DNA of 64,000 bases from positions 744,001-808,000 of the forward strand of contig CAWGKQ010000008.1 of NCBI GenBank assembly GCA_963823245.1, written 5' to 3'. The notes under the pieces were generated by a model that had not been told where the DNA came from, searched no databases, and saw only the letters and a program-made list of their open reading frames with translations. Source of the DNA: JAWVFM01 sp963823245. Its GTDB lineage: Bacteria > Actinomycetota > Thermoleophilia > Solirubrobacterales > 70-9. Shown piece by piece: positions 34,136 through 42,626 of the stretch (the first letter of the stretch is position 1; each line of letters starts with the position of its first letter). A program made the translations under genes and the position numbers.

Positions 34136-35607
34136 CCCGTGTCGTCGCCGCAACGCTGGCGCTGTGCGCCATCGCGGCCGCCGTCCTCTCCCTGCCGAGC
34201 CGCGGCTCGGGAGCGCGGGCGGTGCCGCCGCCCAACGTCCTGCTCGTCCTGGTCGACGACCAGGCCATGAACACGTTCCGGTCCACGTACATGCCGGAGA
34301 CGTTTCGCTGGATCGTCGACCACGGGACGAAGTTCACCTCCGGGCTCGCGGCGCCGCCGCTGTGCTGCCCTGATCGCGCCGGCATCCTCACCGGCCAGTA
34401 CCCGCACAACAACGACGTCTTCTCGAACGACCCGGGCTACGGCAGCCTCAACGGGAAGGGCGACGTCCTGCCGGTGTGGCTGCAGCGTGCGGGCTACCAG
34501 ACGGGCTTCGACGGCAAGTTCCTCAACAACCTCTCGGTCTACCAGGGGACGAAGCCGGCGCCCGGCTACGACTCCTGGTTCGGGTTCCTCGAGCCGCCGG
34601 GCTACTACGACTACACGATGTCCGACGACGGCAAGCGGGAGTCGTTCGGCTCGGCGCGCACCGACTACTCCACCGACGTCATCACGCGGCACGCGAAGCA
34701 GTTCATCCACTCCACCGATGCCTCGAAGCCGTGGTTCCTCTGGCTCGCCTACAACGCGCCGCACGACACCAAGCCGGTGATCGGCAACTGCGGCCACAGC
34801 TCGCCGCTGCCGCCCACTCAGGAGTACGAGCGGCTCTACGGGAAGTACCCCCTCCCCACCCCGCCGTCGTTCAACGAGAAGGACGTCTCCGACAAGCCGG
34901 CGTACATGCAGGCGCTCCACCACATCCCGCCCGCTTCGCGCCACCACATCGTCACCCGCTGGAAGTGCACCCTCGCGACGATGCACGAGGTCGACGCGGA
35001 GCTCGGCCAGCTCATGCGCTGGATGAAGGACAACGGCCAGCTTCAGCGCACGATCGTCTTCTACCTCTCCGACAACGGGTACTTCTTCGGCGAGCACCGG
35101 GTCACCCGCGGGAAGTCCTACCCCTACGAGCCCGCCCTCCGGGTGCCCTACGCCGTCAGGATCCCGCCGGACTACCGGGGCCCGACCCGCCCGCCACGGA
35201 CCTCTGACGAGGTCGTCTCGAATCAGGACATCGCGCCGACGATCCTCGACTACGCGGGCGGGGCGGCGCCCTGCCGGGGGCCGAACACCTGCCGCGTCCT
35301 CGACGGCCGCAGCCTCCGCCCCTTGCTCAGCGGCTCCGGCACATGGCCGAGCGACCGCGGGGTGCTGGCCGAGATCAACGCCGGAACGAGCGTCGGCACC
35401 CACTACGCGGCGATTCGCACCAAGCGGTTCATCTACACGGAGTACACGGACGGCGAGCTGGAGCTCTACGACCTCGACACCGACCCCTTCGAGCGGACGA
35501 ACATCGCCGGACAGCCCGCCTACGCCGCGGTCCAGGCGGTTCTCGAACGCAGGCTGCACCGCCTCGAGCAGTGCTCGGGCGTCCACGGCCACGACGCCTG
35601 CCAGTAG
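34132..35607 (+). CDS. secreted sulfatase 4 (Cys-type)
   Basis: Intact, 491 residues, coupled to sulfatase 3 by ATGA. A signal peptide (VVAATLALCAIAAAVLSLPS) precedes VLLVLVDDQAMNTFR, the FGly site APPLCCPDRAGILTGQYPH, FLWLAYNAPHDTKP, and SDNGYFFGEHRVTRGKS. It ends QCSGVHGHDACQ. Compared with its neighbours it has an extended acidic loop after HSSPLPPTQEYE, which is near the expected active-site rim and may change substrate choice. It is the last gene of the unit and converges with the SnoaL-like gene 13 bp away. Confidence 0.92.
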   Translation: MTRVVAATLALCAIAAAVLSLPSRGSGARAVPPPNVLLVLVDDQAMNTFRSTYMPETFRWIVDHGTKFTSGLAAPPLCCPDRAGILTGQYPHNNDVFSNDPGYGSLNGKGDVLPVWLQRAGYQTGFDGKFLNNLSVYQGTKPAPGYDSWFGFLEPPGYYDYTMSDDGKRESFGSARTDYSTDVITRHAKQFIHSTDASKPWFLWLAYNAPHDTKPVIGNCGHSSPLPPTQEYERLYGKYPLPTPPSFNEKDVSDKPAYMQALHHIPPASRHHIVTRWKCTLATMHEVDAELGQLMRWMKDNGQLQRTIVFYLSDNGYFFGEHRVTRGKSYPYEPALRVPYAVRIPPDYRGPTRPPRTSDEVVSNQDIAPTILDYAGGAAPCRGPNTCRVLDGRSLRPLLSGSGTWPSDRGVLAEINAGTSVGTHYAAIRTKRFIYTEYTDGELELYDLDTDPFERTNIAGQPAYAAVQAVLERRLHRLEQCSGVHGHDACQ

Positions 35608-35619
35608 GACGGCAGATGC

Positions 35620-36015
35620 TCAGGCGGTGGGCGCGCTCAGCCCGACGCGCTCGAACTCGCGCGCCATCGCGTCGCGCAGGGCGTGCATGGCCGACATGGG
35701 CCGCACCATCACCGTCAGCTCGCGCACGCGTCCGTCGGCGTCGAACCGCAGGAGGTCGAGACCCTGGACCTCACGATCTCCCACGCGCGCCTCGAAGATC
35801 AGCGCGTCGGCGTCATCGCCGGCGAGCCGATCGGTGTAGCGGAAGTCCTCGAACACGTTCATCGCCCCCTCGACGAGGATCGTGGCGACCACCTCGCGGC
35901 CCTCGTAGGGCCGAAAGACGACCGGGCTCCGGAAGACCACGTCCTCCGCGAGGACGTCGGGCACCGCCGCGGCGTCGCGCGACTCGACGGCGTTGACGAA
36001 GGCGTCGCTTCGCAT
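35620..36015 (-). CDS. SnoaL-like (NTF2-fold) protein
   Basis: The ATG at 36015 gives 131 residues with the pattern of SnoaL-like folds: AFVNAVESRDAAAVPDVLAE, DVVFRSPVVFRPYEGREVV, FEDFRYTDRLAGDD and LDLLRFDADGRVRELTVMVR. The family binds small hydrophobic molecules, often as isomerase or hydratase, but many members are uncharacterised. It follows the HMG-CoA lyase gene by 12 bp on the same strand, so it is probably the last gene of that catabolic operon. Confidence 0.8.
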   Translation of the reverse strand: MRSDAFVNAVESRDAAAVPDVLAEDVVFRSPVVFRPYEGREVVATILVEGAMNVFEDFRYTDRLAGDDADALIFEARVGDREVQGLDLLRFDADGRVRELTVMVRPMSAMHALRDAMAREFERVGLSAPTA

Positions 36016-36026
36016 CGTCCCGAACC

Positions 36027-36950
36027 CTATTCGCCTCCGCCCCACTCCACCGGGCCGGCGCGGAGCACGTGGGCGCCCAGCGGCCGGCCGAGGACCTCCT
36101 GGACGGCGCGGGATGCGTCGAGGAGCCGAGGCAGCTCGATCCCAGTCTCGATCCCCATTTCGTGGAGCATCGACACGAGGTCCTCGGTCGACACGTTGCC
36201 CGTGGAGCCCGGCGGGACCGGGCAGCCGCCGAGCTCGCCGAAGGAGGACTCGAAGCTCGAGATGCCGGCCTCGAGCGCGGCGAGAGCGTTGGCGAGACCC
36301 TGGCCGCGGGTGTTGTGGAAGTGCGCGGTGAGCTCGACGCCGCCGAGGCGCTCGCGCGCCGCAGCGAAGAACTCCCCGACCTGCCTCGGGTTCGCCATGC
36401 CCGTCGTGTCGCCGAAGGCGACCTCCTCGCACCCCGCCGCCGCAAGACGCTCCGCGATCTCGAAGACGCGGTCGGGCGGCACCTCGCCCTCGTACGGGCA
36501 GCCGAACGAGGTCGAGATGACGCCCTCGCAGCGCAGGCCGGAGTCGCGGGCCGAGGCGATGGTCCGCTCGAGGCCGTCGAGCGACTCGGAGATAGAGCGA
36601 TTGACGTTCTTTCGGTTGTGGGTCTCCGAGGCCGAGAGGAAGAGGTTCACCTCGTCGAAGCGGTCGCGGTGGGCGAGCGCGCGCTCGAGGCCCCGCTCGT
36701 TGGGGACGAGGACCGAGTAGCTCACCCCCGCCGGCCTCTCGATCGCCTCGAGGACCTCCTCGGCGTCGGCGAGCTGCGGGATCACGTCGGCGCGGACGAA
36801 CGACGTCACCTCGAGCCGCTCGAGGCCGCTCGAGGCGAGCATGCCGATCAGGCGGACCTTCTCGGCGGTCGGGATCACCTCGGGCTCGTTCTGGAACCCG
36901 TCACGAGGGCCCACCTCGCGGATCCGCGCCCGTTGCGGGAAATCGCTCAC
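36027..36950 (-). CDS. hydroxymethylglutaryl-CoA lyase
   Basis: This 307-residue TIM-barrel lyase has the catalytic Arg-Asp in IREVGPRDGFQNE, the metal-binding histidines in ELTAHFHNTRGQGLANALAA, and the Cys loop GELGGCPVPPGSTGNVSTED. It splits HMG-CoA into acetyl-CoA and acetoacetate, the last step of leucine breakdown, or performs a related aldol cleavage. The GTG at 36950 gives the correct N-terminus. It sits 17 bp after the thioesterase gene. The acetoacetate product links to acetoacetyl-CoA synthetase (18.0 kb). Confidence 0.88.
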   Translation of the reverse strand: MSDFPQRARIREVGPRDGFQNEPEVIPTAEKVRLIGMLASSGLERLEVTSFVRADVIPQLADAEEVLEAIERPAGVSYSVLVPNERGLERALAHRDRFDEVNLFLSASETHNRKNVNRSISESLDGLERTIASARDSGLRCEGVISTSFGCPYEGEVPPDRVFEIAERLAAAGCEEVAFGDTTGMANPRQVGEFFAAARERLGGVELTAHFHNTRGQGLANALAALEAGISSFESSFGELGGCPVPPGSTGNVSTEDLVSMLHEMGIETGIELPRLLDASRAVQEVLGRPLGAHVLRAGPVEWGGGE

Positions 36951-36967
36951 GCCGAAAGCGTAGGCGG

Positions 36968-37342
36968 CTAGGCGCTCTTCACGGCGCCGACGTCGATCAC
37001 GCGGCGCTCGTGGGTGCCGACGCCGATCGTCCGCTCGCCCTCCCGCACCTCGACGTCGAAGCGGAGCTTGCGGCCGTCGACGACCTCGGCCAGCGTCGCG
37101 CGCACGGTGCATGCCGCGCCCTCCAGCGCCGCGGCCACGTGCTTGACGCAGACCTCGAAGCCGACCGTCGCCTTGCCGTCGGGCAGGTTCTCGTAGGAGA
37201 GGACCGAGGAGGCGCGCTCCATCATCCCGATCATGCCCGGCGTGGAGAGCACGCGAGCGCCGATCGTGCCGCCGACGTCGGTGACGAGGCGGTCGGAGAC
37301 GACGAACTCGTCGATGCGCTCCAGGCCCGGCTCGAGCCTCAA
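36968..37342 (-). CDS. hotdog-fold thioesterase, FlK-like
   Basis: The TTG start at 37342 overlaps the SDR stop (TTGA) and gives 124 residues. The block GTIGARVLSTPGMIGMMERA, then VGFEVCVKHVAAALEGAACT and a final GVGTHERRVIDVG match thioesterases of the FlK/fluoroacetyl-CoA group in the hotdog superfamily. It likely hydrolyses a short acyl-CoA made or used by the operon. A TTG start with this overlap is somewhat unusual but no better codon is available. Confidence 0.75.
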   Translation of the reverse strand: MRLEPGLERIDEFVVSDRLVTDVGGTIGARVLSTPGMIGMMERASSVLSYENLPDGKATVGFEVCVKHVAAALEGAACTVRATLAEVVDGRKLRFDVEVREGERTIGVGTHERRVIDVGAVKSA

Positions 37343-38076
37343 ACCATTCCCAGGCCGCCGGAGACGCCAAGGGTCTCGCCGGTGACGTACGAGGCGTCGT
37401 CGGAGGCAAGGAAGGCGATCGCAGCCGCGACCTCCTCGGGCTGCCCGAGGCGGCCGAGCTGCGTGCCGGCCTTCATCGTCTCGATGATCTTCTGGCCCAT
37501 CTCGCCGAACTCCGTGGCGCCCATGAGCAGGGGGGTCTCGATCGGACCTGGGGCGATCGAGTTGGCCGTGATCCCGTAGCGGGCGTTCTCGCGGGCGATC
37601 ACCTTCATGAACGCGATCACTCCGCCCTTGGCGGCCGAGTAGACGGCCGAGCCCTTCGATCCGACCCTGCCGGCCTCGGACGACGTGGAGACGATGCGCC
37701 CGTACCCGGCGGCCTGCATGCCCGGCAGAGCGGCCTGGGTGCACGCGAGCACGCCCACCAGGTTCACCGCGATCACCCGCTGCCATTGGTCCGGCGTGAC
37801 CTGCGTGAAGAAGCCGAACTCGTCCATCCCGGCGTTGTTGATGAGGATGTCGAGCGTGCCGCCCGCCGCGTCGACCGCCGCCTTCGCCGAGTCCGGGTCG
37901 GTGACGTCGAGGTGGACGGCGTGCCCCTCGATCTCGCCCGCGACCGCCTCGGAGCCCTGGTCGTTCAGGTCGGCGACCCACACCTCGGCACCCTCGGCTG
38001 CGAGCCTGCGCGCGGTCGCGGCGCCGATGCCGCTCGCGCCGCCGGTGACCATGGCCTTCCTTCCTTCCAGCCGCAT
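37339..38076 (-). CDS. short-chain dehydrogenase/reductase
   Basis: This 245-residue classical SDR has the NAD(P)-binding TGGASGIGAATARRLAAEG, the NNAG motif in LDILINNAGMDEFGF, the catalytic Ser/Tyr/Lys in TSSEAGRVG...AVYSAAKGG, and the family ending YVTGETLGVSGG. An Asp after the second strand (WVADLND) suggests NAD(H) preference. The ATG at 38076 is chosen over 38166 because it gives a normal SDR length. First gene of a minus-strand unit with thioesterase, HMG-CoA lyase and SnoaL-like protein; a 3-hydroxyacyl or alcohol substrate is likely. It is divergent from the F420 reductase gene. Confidence 0.9.
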   Translation of the reverse strand: MRLEGRKAMVTGGASGIGAATARRLAAEGAEVWVADLNDQGSEAVAGEIEGHAVHLDVTDPDSAKAAVDAAGGTLDILINNAGMDEFGFFTQVTPDQWQRVIAVNLVGVLACTQAALPGMQAAGYGRIVSTSSEAGRVGSKGSAVYSAAKGGVIAFMKVIARENARYGITANSIAPGPIETPLLMGATEFGEMGQKIIETMKAGTQLGRLGQPEEVAAAIAFLASDDASYVTGETLGVSGGLGMV

Positions 38077-38122
38077 CGCGCGGGCAGCATATGCGCTGGC
38101 CGGGAAATAGACTCCGCCGCCG

Positions 38123-38815
38123 ATGGCGGCCGCTGAAAACGACCCGATCCCCATCATCGGCGGCACCGGCGCGCTCGGCTACGGGCTCGCGGTCCGCTGG
38201 GCGCGGGCCGGACGCTCGGTGGTGATCGGCTCGCGGGTGCCGGGACGCGCGGCCGAGGCGGCGGAGCGCGTTCGGGCCGCCACCGGTGGCGACGTCGAGG
38301 GGCTCGAGAACGCGGAGGCGGCGCGGCGCGGCCCGATCGTCTTCCTCACGGTGCCGTTTCGCGCCCAGTCCGAGACGCTCCAGAACCTGCGCGAGGCGCT
38401 CGCGGCGCCGCAGCTACTGGTCGACTGCACGGTCCCCACGGCGGCGGCCGTGAGCGGCAAGGCGACCCGGCTCCTCGGCGTCTGGCAGGGATCGGCGGCG
38501 GAGCAGGCGCAGGAGATGGCGCCCGAAGGCGTCACCGTCGTGTCGGCGCTCCACACGGTCAGCGCGAAGGCGCTCGCCGACGGTGATCCGCTCGACGAGG
38601 ACATCCTCGTATGCGGCGAGCGGAAGGCCGACAAGGCCCGCGTCGCGGCGCTCATCGAGCTGATCGAGGGGCTTCGCGCGGTCAACGCGGGCGCGCTCGA
38701 GACGGCCCGGATCGTCGAGGGCCTCACGCCGCTCCTCATCTCGATCAACGTGCGCTACAAGGCCCACGCCGGCATCCGCGTGACCGGGCTTCCGGACGCC
38801 GACCACTGGGCGTGA
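38123..38815 (+). CDS. fno: F420H2:NADP+ oxidoreductase (NADPH-dependent F420 reductase)
   Basis: This 230-residue Rossmann protein has IPIIGGTGALGYGLAVRWA for the nucleotide site, followed by GSRVPGRA with the Ser/Arg that reads the NADP 2'-phosphate. A middle block VFLTVPFRAQ and the ending INVRYKAHAGIRVTGL are conserved in Fno. It exchanges hydride between F420 and NADPH. The stop overlaps the cofD GTG (GTGA), so it is the promoter-proximal gene of the F420 operon and would set the redox state of the cofactor whose synthesis follows. Confidence 0.9.
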   Translation: MAAAENDPIPIIGGTGALGYGLAVRWARAGRSVVIGSRVPGRAAEAAERVRAATGGDVEGLENAEAARRGPIVFLTVPFRAQSETLQNLREALAAPQLLVDCTVPTAAAVSGKATRLLGVWQGSAAEQAQEMAPEGVTVVSALHTVSAKALADGDPLDEDILVCGERKADKARVAALIELIEGLRAVNAGALETARIVEGLTPLLISINVRYKAHAGIRVTGLPDADHWA

Positions 38816-39738
38816 CCCGGGTCGCGCTGCTCGCGGGAGGGACCGGGGGCGGGAAGCTCGCCGCAGGCCTCCAGGACGTCGTCGGCGACGGCCTCGCCGC
38901 GATCGTCAACACCGCCGACGATTTCGACGTGCACGGGCTTCGCGTGTCGGCCGACCCGGACCTCGTGACGTACTGGCTGTCGGGCGAGATCGACGCCGAG
39001 CGCGGTTGGGGAATCCGCGACGACGACTTCGTCGTCCACCGGCGCCTCGAGCGCCTCGGCGCGCCGGGGTGGTTCAGCCTCTCCGACCGCGATCTCGCGA
39101 CGTGCCTGTACCGGACCCACTTCCTTGCCGAGGGCGGCACGCTCACCGCGGCGCAGGCTCAGATCGCGCGGACGCTCGGGGCGGTCGGCGCCGTGTTGCC
39201 GATGTGCGAGGAGCGGGTCGCGACCCGCGTGAGGACGCCGGCCGGCTGGCGGGAGCTGCAGGAGTTCCTCATCCTCGACCACGGGGAGGCGCCGATCGAG
39301 GGGATCGAGGTGAGCGGAATCGAGAGCGCCCGGGCGACCCCCGAGGTGCTCGGGGCCATCGAGCGCGCGGACGTCGTGGTGATCGCGCCGTCGAACCCCG
39401 TGATCTCGATCGGCCCCATCCTCGCGATCCAGGAGATACGCGAGGCGATGATCGAGAGCGCCGCTCCCGTCATCGCCGTGAGCCCGCTCGTGGCGGGGCG
39501 GTCGATGAAGGGCCCGACCGAGGCCTTCATCGCCGCGGCGGGGCGCCCGGTCACGCCGGCGGGCGTCGCCTCGCTCTACGAGGGCCTTCTCGACGCGTTC
39601 GTCGCCGACGCGGAGGACCCGGGCGCGGATCCCGACGACGTCACGGTGCTCCGCTGCCCGACGCTGATGGTCGACGCGCAGGGTCGGCGGGCATTGGCCG
39701 AGCGGGTGCTCGAGCTCGCGCGCGCGATGGCGGCGTGA
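38812..39738 (+). CDS. cofD: 2-phospho-L-lactate (or PEP) transferase CofD/FbiA
   Basis: This protein of 308 residues starts with the GDP-binding loop VALLAGGTGGGKLAAGLQDV and has NTADDFDVHGLRVSADPDLV, followed by VIAPSNPVISIGPILAI, all typical of CofD/FbiA. It joins the lactyl or enolpyruvyl phospho-GDP unit to Fo. The GTG at 38812 overlaps the fno stop and its own stop overlaps the cofC GTG, so the three genes are tightly coupled. Confidence 0.93.
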   Translation: MTRVALLAGGTGGGKLAAGLQDVVGDGLAAIVNTADDFDVHGLRVSADPDLVTYWLSGEIDAERGWGIRDDDFVVHRRLERLGAPGWFSLSDRDLATCLYRTHFLAEGGTLTAAQAQIARTLGAVGAVLPMCEERVATRVRTPAGWRELQEFLILDHGEAPIEGIEVSGIESARATPEVLGAIERADVVVIAPSNPVISIGPILAIQEIREAMIESAAPVIAVSPLVAGRSMKGPTEAFIAAAGRPVTPAGVASLYEGLLDAFVADAEDPGADPDDVTVLRCPTLMVDAQGRRALAERVLELARAMAA

Positions 39739-40397
39739 ACGCCACGGCGATCGTCCCCGTGAAGCGGTTCGGGCGAGCGAAGCAACGCCTCCTCGGCGCC
39801 GTCGATGAGCCTCAGCGGGCGGCAATCGTGAAGGCGATGCTCGCCGACGTTCTGGCGGCCATCGGGCGGGCCGAGCGAGTCGAGCGCGTCATCGTCGTCA
39901 CGGGCGAGGGGCGAGCCGAGCGGGTGGCGCTTCGCGCGGCACAGCGCATGAAGACGCCGCTCGAGGTGCTGCGCGACCCCAAGGACACCGGTCATTCCGA
40001 GGCCGCCGTGCTCGGGATCGTGCGAGCGAAGGCGCTCGGCGCAAGGTGCGTCGCGCTTCTCCCGGGCGACTGTCCGCTCCTCGACCCGGCCGAGCTCGAC
40101 GCCGCGCTCGATGGCTTGGGTGACGGCGTCGTAGGCGTCATCCCCGACCGCCACGCGACCGGAACCAACGGCCTGCTGCTCGCGCCGGCCGACGCCATCG
40201 GCCCGGTGTTCGGGCCCGGGAGCCGCGACCGCCACCTCGGGCGCGGGGCGGCGGCGGGCTACGACGCGCGCCTCGAGGAGCTCCCCTCCCTCGCCCTCGA
40301 CGTCGACACCCCCGAGGACCTCGCAGCCCTCACCGACATCCTCTCGCGGGAGCCCGAGCGGGCACCGGCGACGGCGCGGGAGCTGGCGCAACTGTGA
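39735..40397 (+). CDS. cofC: 2-phospho-L-lactate/PEP guanylyltransferase CofC/FbiD
   Basis: About 220 residues with the nucleotidyltransferase start TAIVPVKRFGRAKQRLLGAV, the metal site LLPGDCPLLDPAELD, and GTNGLLLAPADAIGPVFGPG typical of CofC. It activates phospholactate or phosphoenolpyruvate with GTP before CofD. It overlaps both neighbours by 4 bp. The N-terminal VKRF and the DGLGDGVVGVIPD region fit the actinobacterial FbiD subgroup. Confidence 0.92.
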   Translation: MNATAIVPVKRFGRAKQRLLGAVDEPQRAAIVKAMLADVLAAIGRAERVERVIVVTGEGRAERVALRAAQRMKTPLEVLRDPKDTGHSEAAVLGIVRAKALGARCVALLPGDCPLLDPAELDAALDGLGDGVVGVIPDRHATGTNGLLLAPADAIGPVFGPGSRDRHLGRGAAAGYDARLEELPSLALDVDTPEDLAALTDILSREPERAPATARELAQL

Positions 40398-41148
40398 GCG
40401 GGCGAATCGAGATCCTGCCCGTGGAGGGCCTCGGCGAGGTCGTCGGCGGGGATGTCCTGGGCCGCCTGATCGCGGATGCGGCGCCGGGGATCGCGGAGCG
40501 CCGACGTCGTCGTCGTCTCCCAGAAGGCCGTCTCCAAGGCGGAGGGGCGGGTTCGCGACCTGGCCGACGTCGAGCCCGGGGAGCGCGCCGTCGGCCTGGC
40601 GCGCGAGCTCGGCAAGGATCCGCGGCTGGTCGAGCTCGTCCTCGGCGAGGCCGAGCGGGTCGTTCGCGCCGAGCGCGGCGTTCTGATCGTCGAGGTCCGC
40701 TCGGGCCTCGTCTGCGCGAATGCCGGAATCGACTCGTCGAACGTGCCGGGAGACGAGCGCGTGACGCTCCTGCCGGCGGACCCCGACGCCTCCGCACGGC
40801 GGATTCGCGAGGAGCTCCGCGACGCCATGCGGGGTCTTGCCCGCCGTCGTCGTGGCCGACAGCTTCGGGCGCCCCTGGCGCCTCGGTCAGACCGACGTCG
40901 CCATCGGATGCGCGGGCCTCGCCCCGCTGGACGACTGGCGCGGTCGCGTCGACCGCGACGGCGGAGAGCTCGCGGCGACCGCGATCGCGATCGCCGACGA
41001 GGTCGCCGCCGCGGCCGACCTGGTGCGCGACAAGGTGAGCGGCACGCCTGCGGCCGTCGTCCGGGGCGTAGGCGCGCACGTCACGTCGGCGGACGGCCCC
41101 GGGGCCGTGGCGCTGCGGCGGGCGGAGTCCGAGGACCTCTTCCGCTAG
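40394..41148 (+). CDS. cofE: coenzyme F420:L-glutamate ligase CofE (two frameshifts)
   Basis: The GTG at 40394 begins SGRIEILPVEGLGEVVGGDV. After AAPGIA an apparent one-base insertion near 40498 shifts the frame; the second frame reads DVVVVSQKAVSKAEGRVRDL and later LVCANAGIDSSNVPGDE. A second insertion near 40835 moves to the third frame, which ends AVVVADSFGRPWRLGQTDVA, AIGCAGLAPLDDW and ESEDLFR. Together this is a complete CofE of about 250 residues that adds gamma-linked glutamates to F420-0. There is no C-terminal FMN reductase domain as in mycobacterial FbiB. It overlaps the convergent cupin gene by 4 bp. Confidence 0.85.
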
Positions 41149-41552
41149 CGGGGCGGCGGCTCGCCGGTCATCGGATCGGGCTCGCCCTCGTTGCTCACGT
41201 CGGGCGCCTCGTAGAGCTGGCCCGGCGCGCCGCCGATGACCAGCACCCGCAGCGGCGCATCGCCGGTAACGATCTTCCGCGTCACCCCGGACGGGACGCT
41301 TGCGAACACGCCCGGCTCGAGAATGTGGTCGGTGCCGTTGATCGTGATCGTCGCGCTCCCTTGGAGCGCGGTGTAGACCTCCTCCTGGCCGTCCTCGGAG
41401 TGGTCATGCTCGGGGTAGTCGGAGAAGTTCGGCGGCAAGTCGATGACCGCGAGCCCGAACGATTCGACACCGAGGCCGGCGCGCACCCGCCTGAACGCGC
41501 CTCCGTAGATCCCCTCGAACTCATCCAGCCTCTTCACCGTCGCCTCAGCCAC
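41145..41552 (-). CDS. cupin-domain protein
   Basis: This 135-residue single-domain cupin has the metal-binding pattern PEHDHSEDGQEEVYTALQGS (H-x-H, E) and a second strand block EPGVFASVPSGVTRKI, where the usual His of motif 2 is replaced by Ser/Val. It may therefore bind its metal with fewer ligands or act as a sensor domain. It overlaps the following alcohol dehydrogenase gene by 8 bp on the same strand, so the two are coupled. Substrate unknown. Confidence 0.8.
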   Translation of the reverse strand: MAEATVKRLDEFEGIYGGAFRRVRAGLGVESFGLAVIDLPPNFSDYPEHDHSEDGQEEVYTALQGSATITINGTDHILEPGVFASVPSGVTRKIVTGDAPLRVLVIGGAPGQLYEAPDVSNEGEPDPMTGEPPPR

Positions 41553-42546
41553 CAGCCACTCCTTCGATAGAAAGCACCGCCGCGCCGCGGAGCCTACCCG
41601 TGCGGATGTCGTCGAGCGCCTCGTTCGCCGCCTCGAGCGGGTAGGAGGTGACCTCGGTCCGGACCGGCACGCGCGGGGCGATCTCCAGAAGCTCCACGCC
41701 GTCGCGGCGGGTGAGGTTCGCGACCGAGCGCACCGAGCGCTCGCCCCAGAGGATCTCGTAGGGGAACTGCGGGATGTCGCTCATGTGGATGCCCGCGCAG
41801 ACGCAAGCTCCACCCGGCGCAAGCGCGCGAAGGGCGGCCGGCACGAGCGCGCCCACCGGGGCGAAGATGATCGCCGCGTCGAGCGGCTCCGGCGGGCCGG
41901 CCTCGGAGTCGCCCGCCCACTCGGCGCCGAGCTCGCGGGCGAAGGCCTGGCCGTCGGCGTCTCCGGGCCGGGTCAGCGCGAAGACCCGGCGGCCCTGGTG
42001 CGCGGCGACCTGGCAGACGATGTGCGCCGAGGCGCCGAAGCCGTAGAGGCCCACGCGCTCGGCGTCCCCGCACAGGCGGAGTGCGCGATAGCCGATCAGC
42101 CCGGCGCAGAGGAGCGGCGCCTGCGAGACGGGATCGGGATCGGAGTCGAGGGCGAAGCAGAACCGCTCGTCGGCGACGGCGCGCTCGGCGTACCCGCCGT
42201 CGATGTCGTAGCCGGTGAAGCGGGCGCGCACGCACAGGTTCTCGCGGCCGGAGCGGCAGTAGCGGCACTCGCCGCAGGTCCACCCGAGCCACGGGATGCC
42301 GACCCGGTCGCCGAGGTCGAAGCGCTCGGCCCCCTCCCCCGCCTCGACCACCTCGCCGACGATCTGGTGCCCCGGAACGAGCGGGAGCTTCGGCTCGGTG
42401 AGCTCGCCGTCGACGATGTGGAGGTCGGTGCGGCACACGCCGCAGGCGAGCACTCGGACGGCCACCTCGCCGGGACCGGGTTCGGGCTCGGAGGCGGTGT
42501 GCAGCTCGAGGGGTTGGTGCTGCTGGTTAAGGAGCATCGTTCGCAC
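41545..42546 (-). CDS. zinc-dependent alcohol dehydrogenase (MDR family)
   Basis: This 333-residue MDR enzyme has the catalytic zinc site VLACGVCRTDLHIVDG with Cys and PLVPGHQIVGEV with His-Glu. The structural zinc cluster CGECRYCRSGRENLC is complete, and the coenzyme loop GLYGFGASAHIVCQVA is present. It oxidises an alcohol or reduces an aldehyde. It is the first gene of the minus-strand pair with the cupin protein and is separated from the divergent membrane protein gene by 80 bp. Confidence 0.9.
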   Translation of the reverse strand: MRTMLLNQQHQPLELHTASEPEPGPGEVAVRVLACGVCRTDLHIVDGELTEPKLPLVPGHQIVGEVVEAGEGAERFDLGDRVGIPWLGWTCGECRYCRSGRENLCVRARFTGYDIDGGYAERAVADERFCFALDSDPDPVSQAPLLCAGLIGYRALRLCGDAERVGLYGFGASAHIVCQVAAHQGRRVFALTRPGDADGQAFARELGAEWAGDSEAGPPEPLDAAIIFAPVGALVPAALRALAPGGACVCAGIHMSDIPQFPYEILWGERSVRSVANLTRRDGVELLEIAPRVPVRTEVTSYPLEAANEALDDIRTGRLRGAAVLSIEGVAGG

Positions 42547-42626
42547 GCACCGAAGTGTGGCGCGCCGTTCCGTCCGCTGCCCCGTGGACCATCGGCTCGG
42601 CGGGTGGCCACGGAGGAGGTGCTCGA

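Noticed and set aside
32522..34153. 543-residue minus-strand ORF under the sulfatases
   Set aside because: Shadow of sulfatase 3, the composition mirrors the codon pattern of the true strand.
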